From NCBI RefSeq assembly GCF_050948175.1, contig NW_027490238.1, positions 248,001 to 312,000 on the forward strand: a DNA stretch of 64,000 nt. The letters are read 5' to 3'. Positions within the stretch are counted from its first letter, which is position 1. Every line of letters starts with the position of its first letter. A model generated the notes under the pieces. That model was not told the origin of the DNA, did not search any database, and saw only the letters and a program-made list of their open reading frames with translations. Position numbers and translations under genes: made by a program. Positions 38,401 to 47,360 of the stretch are shown piece by piece. This DNA comes from Xylocopa sonorina. Taxonomy: Eukaryota > Arthropoda > Insecta > Hymenoptera > Apidae.

Positions 38401-39540
38401 ATGTAAACGCGACACTTTCTTGCTAGGAAATAACGTTTGCAGAGTTCTACGTATCGTAGCAATAGAGTTCTAACGCTTCTTAAAACGCGATATCGCATCT
38501 CATTTCTATGTTTGATGATAAGATATAATATTCATTGCGAAGTGTCATGTATATCTCGTATTCACTTCAAAGAATGTAAATGCGACGTTTCCATCCTAGG
38601 AAGTAGCGTTTGCAGATGTCTATGTATCGTAGCCATAGAGTCCTAATGCTTCTTCAAACGAGATGTAGCATTTCATTTCTATGTTTCGTGATAATATATA
38701 ATATTCATTTGCGAAGTGTCATGTATGCCTCGTATTCACTTCAAAAGTATGTAAATGCGACACTTCCTTGCTAGGACATAGCGTTTGCAGATGTCTACGT
38801 ATTGAGGGAATAGAGATATAATGCTTCTTAGAACGCGATATTGCGTCCCATTTCTATCTTTCATGGTAATATATAATATTCATTGGGAAGTGTCATGTAT
38901 ACCTCATGTTCACTTCAAAAGAATGTAAATGCGACACTTCCTTGCTAGGAAATAGCGTTTGCAGATTTCCTCGTATCGTAGCTATAGTGTTCTAATGCTT
39001 CCTAAATCGCTATATCGCATCTCATTTCTATGTTTCGTGATAAGATATAATATTCATTGCGAAGTGTCATGTATACCTCGTATTCACAACAGAAGAATGT
39101 AAACGCGACACTTCCATGCTTGGAAATAGCGTTTGCAAATGTCTACTTATCGTAGCAATAGAGTTCTAATGCTAGTTAAAACCCGATATCGCATCTCACT
39201 TCTGTGTTTCATGATAAGATATAGTATTCATTGTGCAATGTTATGTATACATCGCATTCACTTCAAAAGAATGTAAATGCGACACTTTCTTGCTTGGAAA
39301 TAGCACTTGCAGATGTCTACGTATCGTAGCAATAGAGTTCTAGTGCTTCTTAAATCGCGATACCGCATCTCATTTCTATGTTTCATGTTAATATATAATA
39401 GTCATTGCGAAGTGTTATGTATACCTCGTCTACACCATAAATAAATGTAAATGCGACACTTCCTTGCTAGGAAATAGCGTTTCCATTTGTTTACTTATCG
39501 GAGCAATAGAGTTCTATTGCTTCATTCAACACGATGTCGC
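35421..39540 (+). repeat. Satellite block with a 12-monomer duplication (about 2.08 kb)
   Basis: The segment starting at about 35841 (TTCAGTGTTCTACGTATCG near 35849) repeats from about 37920, an offset of about 2083 bp. The second copy lacks several monomers in its interior, jumping from the equivalent of about 36600 to about 37470. After about 39060 the monomers become more individual. Confidence 0.78.
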
Positions 39541-40130
39541 AAGTCATTTCAATGATTCATGGTAAATTGCAATGTTCTATGCAATATATTACATTTATCT
39601 GCATCTAGACCTTAGAAGGATGTGAATCCTATACTTGCTTGCAACAGAATATCGTTTCCAGATCTCTACGTGTCCAAGCAAGACATTTCTAATACTTCAA
39701 TCAGCGCGATGTCGCATCTCATTTCAACGTTTCAATGCAAAGAATCTGTAATCATATATCCATAACATTGTGCTTAACTGTTAGAGGTCTTCAATAGAAT
39801 GTGAACTATATAATTCCATGCAACGGCATGGCGCTCCGTAGTGTCTGTCTGTTCATCGTTTCAAAGTAAGAATGCTGTAATCTCTTATGCATAGCTCTAT
39901 GCTTATCTGCTTTAAAACTTCATAAGAATGTAAATTGTACAGCTCCATGCAACAGGATTGCCCTTCATAGTGTCTACATGTCGAGACAATAGAGTACTAA
40001 TGCATTATACAATGCCATGACTCATCTCATTTCAACGTTTCGAATTAAGTAAGCTGTAATCTTCTATGAAAAGCATTATAATTATCTGCTTCTACTCTAC
40101 AATAGAATGTGAATTCTATAGATCCAAGCA
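39541..40130 (+). repeat. Strongly diverged forward satellite monomers at the array edge
   Basis: Satellite landmarks remain recognisable (TAGAATGTGAAT, CATCTCATTTCAACGTTTC) but with many changes. The usual TATACCTCGT position reads TATCTGCWT at 39595, 39903 and 40084. Spacing between equivalent points is 177, about 131 and 181 bp, so one monomer has lost about 43 bp. The same TATCTGCTT variant occurs, inverted, at the other edge (46885-47090). Confidence 0.85.
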
Positions 40131-41022
40131 ACAGGAGGGCAGGCTCTTCACCATCCTACTGCCTGCCCTGATGCGGGCAAAGGATTCCCAGGGCCACTCA
40201 AACCGCGACCAACATCTATCTTATACTCTAACCGATTCATCGTTATGTGTTTTCCATTAAGCTTGCCGGGATCAGTGATATTGATTCGCTCAATCTAAAT
40301 TATTATTTTCTTTTTAAGTTTCTCGATTTTTTTAGTTTCTCTCACGATATCGTCTATTTCGTTGTACCTTACCCTTACAGTATGGTATATAATCTGTTGT
40401 TTGATATTTCTAGGATTTCCTCTTAATAAATGCAATGCTTCCACATATTCTCTTTCTCTTTCTCTTTAGTTACATTGTTGTTATTTTATGCTTTTCACCC
40501 TCCACATTCACTCTCTACACCATCTAGGAACAGGCGTTATACGATTACTGCAGGATGACCCCCCCGGTCTCGTTACACCGAGATCGAGTGTTCTCTCTTG
40601 CATCCGTTGATTTATATATGTTATATATTGGAGAATATTTCCTCTTATCCTTTGTATTTTTCGAATGAAATTACATTGACAGAAGTACGAGCTTGTTCTG
40701 CACGCCTATTTGAAACAACATTAAATCACCTTGTTAAACAATAATATATTAAATGTGACTTGGACTTTTAAATTTGAATTTATAAACATCTAACAGGTAA
40801 ATATGTTTTTCTTACTATTCATATCATTATACATTCAGTGATTTATTGTGTGCAGTGATTTCATATATTAACTGCTTGATTATATTTTGCAATGAACTTT
40901 GCGTACCAAACATTGTTTTTACTCCTGATGGGAGTGGATAGTTCATCGTTTTATATTCTTATATCGCATTGATTATAAAAGTATATGACATCCTTTTTAT
41001 GCAGTCATGTATAATTAAGTAC
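40131..41022. other. Unique DNA between satellite edge and LTR-like module
   Basis: It begins with a CpG-richer stretch (GGGCAGGCTCTTCACC...), then becomes AT-rich. A short CTTTCTCTTTCTCTTT tract lies near 40453. A small inverted repeat, CGGTCTCG-N5-CCGAGATCG, lies at about 40565-40586. No gene is recognised. A 64-codon frame at 40066-40260 starts in satellite and ends here, so it is almost certainly chance. This segment is not in island A. Confidence 0.6.
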
Positions 41023-41561
41023 TGTGACGGTTTTTCCCGTTACAATCCGCAAGAAAAGGGTATATAGAACCAATAATAACGGGGTATCCAGAAGTTTAGT
41101 CCGGGGTTATATCCGGGTACAGAATATCCGCGTGCTTCGGCAACGCGAAGTACAGAGCAATAAATTTCCTATCCAGCAAGTATTTCGAAGCTGCGAGGCT
41201 GGGACTTTTTGGGCGCCAGCTACTCAAGAAGTAGCAAAAACTAATAAACCACGCAACCCGGGGAAACCCGGTGCAAGATAACCCTCGAAATTTCGAAATA
41301 CTCTTTCGCTCGACTGCTTCTAGCCGTGTGCGCAAATTAGGATCGCGGGATACTGAACTCACGGCTTCCTTCTAGATTGCCTCGACGCGGTATTACAAAA
41401 GGGTATACGACACGCCGCGAATGACCGGGGATCACCACCCGTTATACAATACAAATTACAATACGCGATATCACAATTGCGGCAGGAAACAAATGGGACG
41501 CTTTAGCGTATAAGGACTCACGTTCTCGTTTCCAACAAGTATGGATCTCGTTCAGTCCGTC

Positions 41562-41624
<63 letters not shown>

Positions 41625-41963
41625 AAGTAGTCGCTAAGTCGTTCAGAAGAATAAGAGGCTGTCTTCGTGCTGGCTAGCTCATTATATAGGTTTGCTGGGG
41701 GTCTTCGGATCCCCTTAGATCCTCCTTAGGGCTCCTTGATGGGGTAGGGCCATACGCTTCGGTATTGTTCGGGGCATCGATCGGTGGATTTCGGCGATCT
41801 TCCCTGATCGCCCCCTCTGGTGTGTCTAGAGGGGGTCCTCTGGATTATTTGAACTGCGACGCGTGTCGCGCGCCGCGCTTTCCACGGCTCACCTGCAATT
41901 CCGCTGCGCATCTTGAGTTTTCCTCTCCATGGGCTCAGGGGAGGGGTAGAGGTCCTTCTCACA
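41023..41963 (-). mobile_element. LTR-like module, L type (941 bp)
   Basis: On the plus strand it runs from TGTGACGG (41023) to CTTCTCACA (41963), so it has TGTGA...TCACA ends. It aligns in the same orientation with 46153-46865. Shared blocks include CTGGCGCC-type sequence (rc near 41216), CTTCGGTATTGTTCGG, ATCGGTGGATTTCGGCGAT and CGCGCGCCGCGCT. The two modules are clearly diverged, and this one has an extra CT tract. On the minus strand, CCTATATAATG could be a TATA box. No matching target-site duplication flanks the module pair, so it is either a solo LTR or one end of an old non-autonomous element. The transcription strand is my guess. Confidence 0.55.
41565..41621. repeat. (CT)n microsatellite, about 28 units
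   Basis: An uninterrupted CT dinucleotide run inside the L-type LTR-like module. It is absent from the R-type module, so it expanded after the two diverged. Confidence 0.97.
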
Positions 41964-42226
41964 CCCGAGAACCATCCTGTTTGTCTCCATAGACTATGGC
42001 AGCGGTCTTATCGTTGCAGAGCTCTGGATCGTATCCTTCGGGCTTCAGGGTCTCTTCTTGTTCACTTCCCGACTCCTCCACCGTCGAGCCCGTCACGCTA
42101 CCTCGGCCCACAGCCCTTCCGCGAACCTGCGGTCTTATTATCCGCCGAAGAGGCGTCTTATGGGTCGCTTCTTCCATCAGCTCGCCAGTCTTATCCATCG
42201 AACGGAGAGAGAGAAACGAACGGGGC

Positions 42227-42254
42227 GGGGGGGGGGGGGGGGGGGGGGGGGGGG
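42227..42254. repeat. G homopolymer (28 bp)
   Basis: A run of 28 G, preceded by CGGGGC. Island A has 15 C here. Long G tracts are prone to slippage and sequencing error, and could form G-quadruplexes. Confidence 0.95.
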
Positions 42255-42364
42255 AAGGTTCTACCATCGTGTATTTCACGCTCCTCGCAAATACAGCTAT
42301 CGCAATGGTCCGTGTCGCGCTTCTCGCATGGGTGGTGATCTGCGAAGCTAGTCTAACCGAAGCA

Positions 42365-42377
42365 GGGGGGGGGGGGG
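42365..42377. repeat. G homopolymer (13 bp)
   Basis: A run of 13 G, matching 11 C at 4669-4679 in island A. Confidence 0.95.
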
Positions 42378-42390
42378 TGTGAGCGAGCCT

Positions 42391-42410
42391 TGTGACGTCA
42401 CCACGTCACA
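42391..42410. other. Palindrome with two TGACGT half sites
   Basis: TGTGACGT-CACC-ACGTCACA has perfect 8 bp arms around a 4 bp spacer. TGACGTCA-type sequence resembles CRE/ATF binding sites. The left copy (about 4637-4657) has lost the symmetry by mutation, so function is doubtful. Confidence 0.4.
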
Positions 42411-42740
42411 GTACATACAAATTTGCGATTAAGTAGCTATGTGTTCAAATTCAATTCCGAATAATGCACTAAAAAGCAGCCCAGATAACAAACGGCAAGA
42501 TGGTAGCGACACCATGCCGGCACTATATTGCCACTTCTGAGGAGTGTCAACTGATTCGTAGTCATCTGTGACCGGATTCGTTAACTAAAATGCCAGAACG
42601 TGTTACCAGCACGTTCTAGACAAGCGAATCGCGCAGCACCAGCACCATGGTGACACGCGTATTATCGCTCCATTCATGAATCTCCTCAGCAATGACGCAG
42701 GATCACATTTGGCAATGGGGAACCTGTGCTTTCATACAAA

Positions 42741-42900
42741 TTAGAACCGTTAGATGTCAGTAGATGTTCAGCATATGAGTATTGATAGACATTTTGAATG
42801 TCGTTTTCCTATATTTATAGTTATTGAGCGAGTCGTATATATTTCTTTCAATCCATCATAGACTAAAAATATTATTTATAAAAAAAATATTACTTATAAA
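42741..42900. mobile_element. 160 bp present in A' but absent from A
   Basis: The left copy joins TTCATACAAA directly to ATAAAAATTC (reverse complement at 4299-4318). Here the two decamers are separated by exactly 160 AT-rich bases, ending in runs such as ATATTATTTATAAAAAAAATATTACTTATAAA (interrupted A/T runs). I see no clear terminal inverted repeat or unambiguous target duplication, so insertion here and deletion in A are both possible. Confidence 0.55.
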
Positions 42901-44172
42901 ATAAAAATTCATGCTGTTGCGTCCCTAACTTCGCCTTGTGTAATTTTTGAAATAACATGCTGTCATCGTATTTAATGTAACCCTCAATTGCATGAATTTG
43001 CAACAATAAATTGAAGAAAATATATATAAAATAAGTGTGTATATTTTTATGACAAAGTAATTATCGACTTTATGGAAAAAATCCATAGAAAATAATTATA
43101 GAAAATAATAAAATCGAGTTCTTATATCTTTGTTTTGTGCCGGTGTATCTATTTTGGAATCAGAATAAATAAATTGCACAGTTTAGTCATTTTTCATATT
43201 TGCTTATAATTTTTATGGAAACAGCTTCCCCATTAGTAAATGTCAGCCTACGCCACAACCACGCGTGTAGCTATGGTGAGCTGATAGTGTCATTGTCACG
43301 GCCGTGTAGCCCGTGTGCTATATCTCGGTGCTTTAATAGTGCCGTGATACGAATGCCGCCCCAGTACTAACAGTATGCCATTTCGAAAGCTGAGTAGGAG
43401 CACTTTGTTAGCACAGTTCTGTCACGGAATTCGTTCCATCCGTTGTCATTGGCGTGCCAATTACTGGCTGTTTGGGATATTGTAGTGCATGAGGCAGACT
43501 TGTTCCTTATCATCGTCAAGGAGATGGATTTTCACTCCCCCCTTTTTGAATTTTTTAAATTATTGTTTGGAATTTTTGCCGCTTCTGTATCTCTATGACC
43601 GCATTGTGGATTCAACTTATGTACGATCTTTTTGGTCTTCATCTTTTATTACATGTAATATTATATATGTGATGCACGTTTGTTATGTAATGCTCCGATT
43701 TGTAAGCCTCAGATACTTTTATTCTTTGGTAAAGCAACTTATTCGATTAATATATATTTATTAGACATAGATATAAACAATTAGAAAAATGTTATTGAAA
43801 CGCTATTAAATATGTTGTTGCAATTATATATTTAAGGTCTGAAGATGTAGATGCAATTAATGTCCGATATTTTACGTGATCCAATCGACGTATCAAGTGA
43901 GGCTATGAAATTTAAAAATCTTTTACTATTCTTCGACCCCTTTACATGTTACATGAATGATAAGTTCTGCAAGACAAGAAGCCTAAATTAGTGAGATATC
44001 TAGGAACATAAATAATTTGTAAGTAACACATCTTTTCTCTTCGAAATATTTGCCTTTGCCTAGAATAGAACGTATGGATATAATTGCCTGTTTTTTACCC
44101 ATTTCGGTCCAATTCTATTATAGCCTTTGAGCAGAAGTAATATTGATTATACTTGATTTTTGCAATAGTTCT

Positions 44173-44693
44173 TTAATTAACAGATTTTATTAACCTAGAA
44201 ACATCATTTGACGGATGTATCAATCTACTTTGTAGCTCCATCAGGTTCTTTTTCTGCTCGCTACTTTCCATTTTCAGTTCCGTATACTTATCCTTTATCA
44301 CCATCATATATGTTGCGTAAAATTACAATAACTTTTTGTCCTCAAATTTTGCGGATATTTCAATTAAATTTCCTTTGATTAAATAAACGGAAATTAAAAA
44401 ACAGTGGCACGTACCATTTCTTGGAAACGTTGTATCGTAATTTGCATCTGACTGTTTTGAAAGGCACGCACTTTACTTAACGTTTGCAATGATTCGGTTA
44501 GCGAAGTAAAGTAATATTCTACTTTCGAAATTGTTGGCTCTTGTAATTCTAAGGCAAATATATTCATCTGTCGACATCGTGAACATTGTTTTTTGGCAAA
44601 ATTCCAGAAAAACAAATATACTATAAGTAAAGTAATAAACATCATAATATTAAATTTAACTCTGTTCATCGTTGCCTTGTTGGACACATCCAT
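44173..44693 (-). CDS. Second copy of the candidate membrane-protein gene (inverted)
   Basis: This is the minus-strand counterpart of the gene at 2511-3031. The 99-codon frame (44693 down to 44394) is identical to the left copy in every codon I compared. The donor is at 44414 and the acceptor at 44293, so exon 2 would be 44292-44173. Exon 2 differs from the left copy by three substitutions, all amino-acid changing (a Lys to Asn in the KKK run, Asp to Val, Ile to Leu). The 5' intron candidate is also kept (44935-45050). It has the same single hydrophobic segment at residues 14-33 and the C-S-R-C pair. Function is unknown. Identity could reflect recent duplication or conversion rather than selection. 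Confidence 0.33.
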
Positions 44694-44934
44694 AACAATA
44701 TACAGGGTGGGGCAGTAATAATTAGCACCTCAGATATCCACGAAACTATAAGTTTCATAGAAGTTTTTGCTAATATAAAATTGCATAGTACAAAGGGCCC
44801 ATCCGTTGATGAAAATAGTTTTTTTGTAAGTGGAGTTATGTTGGACATATGAAGGTTACCTTCATTTTTTGAAATGAATTGGTATGTGCATTCTTCCGTA
44901 ATACGATAGAGCATTTTAAAGCAAGTTTAACGAT

Positions 44935-45050
44935 CTGTAACATGAAGGCATTGAAGGTTACAAAAAGTAAAGAGAGGCGATAATACTCACGGTTTTGATA
45001 GTAAATGAAACATACGTATTGTAAACAGTGGTGGAAGGCGTAATACTTAC
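44935..45050 (-). other. Second copy of the candidate 116 bp intron
   Basis: The donor GTAAGT (reverse complement at 45045-45050) and the acceptor CAG (44935-44937) are both preserved relative to 2154-2269. In this copy the reading frame through the intron stays open for 79 codons (45075-44836), which weakens the intron argument slightly. Confidence 0.35.
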
Positions 45051-46152
45051 CGTTTACTTCACTGTGAATAAACACTTTTCGAAGAGCATTTCAATAGTTT
45101 GCAGCATAAGTTAAACATGATAAGATTAGTATTGAAAAATCGGTTCGAATACGTTTGGTTAGGCTGTTCTTTGTGTCGTTCATTTTATAAGTACAGAGCT
45201 GCGGATTCCTGAGGACAGCTCACAAAATTGTTGAACTATGGAAGATTATCATTGTGAATTTGAATCAAAAGGTAATTAAATTCCATTAGATTGTAAACAG
45301 ATCTCAATGTTTCATTTTAGATAGTAAGATTAAATACTCTTTACAAAACTACAAGAATGGATACATACCTTTCTGTTATTATTACTTCATAAAGAATTAT
45401 AATTGCAATTATATATTTCATTACGATAAAGAATATTTCTCAGAAAATTCTGAATATTAAATAAAAGAATCAAGTAAAACATTTTTAATAATTAGGAATA
45501 TGAAAAATACTTGAACATTCCAATAGAAAGATGTCTAAACAGGAGCTAGAAAAGTCAAACATTCAATTTCAATTCCAAAATTCATCTATAAGAGGTAAAA
45601 TGTTTCGAAAGCTTTAATTACAGTCTTTAATGCAAGCAGTTGGGCAGTATTTCAATTTTTAAGAAAATTGATGAAAGTCAACCATTTTGAAGTGGTCAGA
45701 ATCTTTATCGTTTGAGCAATAAGTGAATAACAAATAACTGCATAAATTCCAGGCTTAAAAACTTATGGATTAAATCCTATGCAGACTCGTTTATGAGCGA
45801 GATACTAAATAATAATCCACACTAAGTAATCATTTTAAAACTTAAACGATTACATCTCGCGAACTATCAAAGATATCAGAAGCGTGAAAAGTATGTGGTT
45901 TATCAAAAACTCTTCTAAAAGAACGGACGAAGCCAATAGAAATCTTTGTTGAAGTAAGCAAGTTCTAAAGTTCTAAGCAACGCGATGGCCCTTATCTGCC
46001 TATGTTTCATAGCAAGTAAGTTCTGAATTTCTATGAAATCCAATGGAATTTATCACTACTAACGTTTCAAAGTAAGTTCTCAAAATTCTCAGTTCTACGT
46101 TTAAAACTATGTGTGTTCTATATATCTATGTAAAGTGATGGTTCCTATTAGT
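45051..46152. other. AT-rich non-satellite DNA, no gene recognised
   Basis: The inverted counterpart of 1051-2153. No long open frame and no repeat structure that I can see. Confidence 0.6.
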
Positions 46153-46865
46153 TGTGACGGAAACCTATATATAGTAAGTCAGGGAAGCTCGAAGGGGTTA
46201 ATTATCTAAATGCTTTAAGGTGTAAAACGTATTTTAATCTAAAGCGATCTATCGTTCCAAGGTATCCGCTCACGTACAACTTTTCTTGGGCGCCAGCTGC
46301 TCAGAAAGTAGCAAAGGGATAGACTACACGACCCCGGGAACCCTGGGGCGGAACAACCTTTGAAACTTCGAAATGCTCCTCCTCTCGACTACGCCTAGCC
46401 AAGTACACACACTCAGGTCGCGAGATACTGAAGTCACGGCATGTTTATTTATGGTCTCGACGTGGGTTTAACTAACAAGGGCTACGGGAAACTACGCAAC
46501 ACGCCGCAAATTACCGGGAATCATAACTCGCTTGACGATATAAGATACAATATACAAGGTCTATTCAGGTCAATATACAAGTCTTCTTCAGGTTCCTTGA
46601 ATTCGCTGGTGGTCCTCGGGTCTCCTGCATCCTCCTCGGGGCTCCCTGGTGGAGTGGGCTGTAGGCTTCGGTATTGTTCGGATCCATCGATCAGTGGATT
46701 TCGGCGATTTCCTCTTCTCGCCCCCTTGGGTGTCCCTGAGGGGATACTCCTGATCATTTAAATTGCGTAGCGCCTCGCGCGCCGCGCTCCCATGGCCCTC
46801 CTGCAGGGCCGCTGGACTTTTGACTTCTCTTTAGGGGGTTAAGGATGGTTGAGGACCTTCTCACA
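46153..46865 (-). mobile_element. LTR-like module, R type (713 bp)
   Basis: On the plus strand it runs from TGTGACGG (46153) to CTTCTCACA (46865), with 5 bp terminal inverted repeats TGTGA/TCACA. It aligns colinearly with 41023-41963 in the same orientation but is diverged and lacks the CT tract. The inner part (46153-46518) is shared with 685-1050, and the outer 347 bp are only here. It directly abuts diverged satellite at 46866. Read on the minus strand it contains TGGCGCCCAAGAAAAG. Short open frames at 46441-46761 and 46521-46757 are not convincing genes. Confidence 0.55.
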
Positions 46866-47360
46866 TCCCAGAGCATTATAAAGTACAAAAGCAGATAAGC
46901 ATAATGCGATGCATAGAGCTTTACAACCTTCTAACTTACTTTGAACTGTTTATAAATGCAATATTGAGGTGCATGAAGCATGACAAATTAAATGCTTCGG
47001 CACCTGGACATCTAGAAACGCTATCCCCGGGCAAGAAAGTGTAGGGTTCACACTCAATTCATGTGCAGAAGCAGATAAACATAACGCGATGCTATGAATA
47101 TTACATCTTATCATGAAATATAGAAGTAAGATGCGCAGCCGCGTTTTACGAAGCATTAGAACTCTATAGCTTCTAAACCTTCAGATATAGAAACGAAATT
47201 CCGTAGCAAGGAAGTGATGCATTTACATTCATTTGAAGTGTAGAGAAGATATATATAACGCGTTGCATTGAAATTACATCTTATCATGTGACTTAGAACT
47301 GATATGCGATATCGCGTTTTATAAAGAGATAGAAATCCATTGCTTCGATGCGTAGACATC
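46866..47360 (-). repeat. Strongly diverged reverse satellite monomers at the array edge
   Basis: AAGCAGATAAGCATAA at 46890 and AAGCAGATAAACATAA at 47084 are the reverse complement of the TATCTGCTT variant seen at 39595-40084. Monomers become recognisably standard by about 47360. Sequences such as CATTCATTTGAAGTGTAG and GATGCGCAGCCGCGTTTTA confirm satellite ancestry. Confidence 0.85.

Larger units (their letters stand above)
14725..39540 (+). repeat. 174 bp satellite, forward orientation, main array (about 143 monomers)
   Basis: Continuous head-to-tail forward monomers. The monomer carries three dyad elements: TTCCTTGCTAGGAA, CTACGTATCGTAG and GCGATATCGC. Intact examples of the last two are at 15667-15679 and 15707-15716. 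The GATATC core is kept in most monomers. The array divides into blocks with different higher-order structure, listed separately. Repeated open frames at 20361, 30444, 30792, 35139, 36354, 36702 and 38437 are copies of the same satellite segments and are not genes. Confidence 0.97.
41938..46518 (-). repeat. Island A': right, inverted copy of the 4.4 kb duplication
   Basis: This is the reverse complement of 685-5089 with scattered substitutions. Its extra length (4581 against 4405 bp) is mostly a 160 bp segment at 42741-42900 plus longer G tracts (28 against 15, 13 against 11). Unlike the left copy it continues at both ends into complete LTR-like modules, so it is the better candidate for the ancestral arrangement. 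Confidence 0.93.

Noticed and set aside
30444..38646. A family of repeated 69 and 84 codon ORFs as a gene family
   Set aside because: They are exact copies of satellite segments, start within satellite and differ only by satellite mutations. They have no initiation context and no domain.
14725..39540. CRISPR-like array of regularly spaced repeats
   Set aside because: The whole 174 bp period is repeated with no unique spacers, and the context is eukaryotic heterochromatin. It is a satellite.
40550..40590. tRNA-like or small RNA hairpin
   Set aside because: Only a single 8 bp imperfect stem is present. There is no cloverleaf, no A and B boxes and no terminal T run that would support an RNA gene.
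41913..42382. Overlapping ORFs of 97-141 codons with poly-Gly or poly-Pro
   Set aside because: They run through the G28 tract in several frames on both strands. Their length is an artefact of the homopolymer and GC content. The matching frames in island A are shifted or broken.
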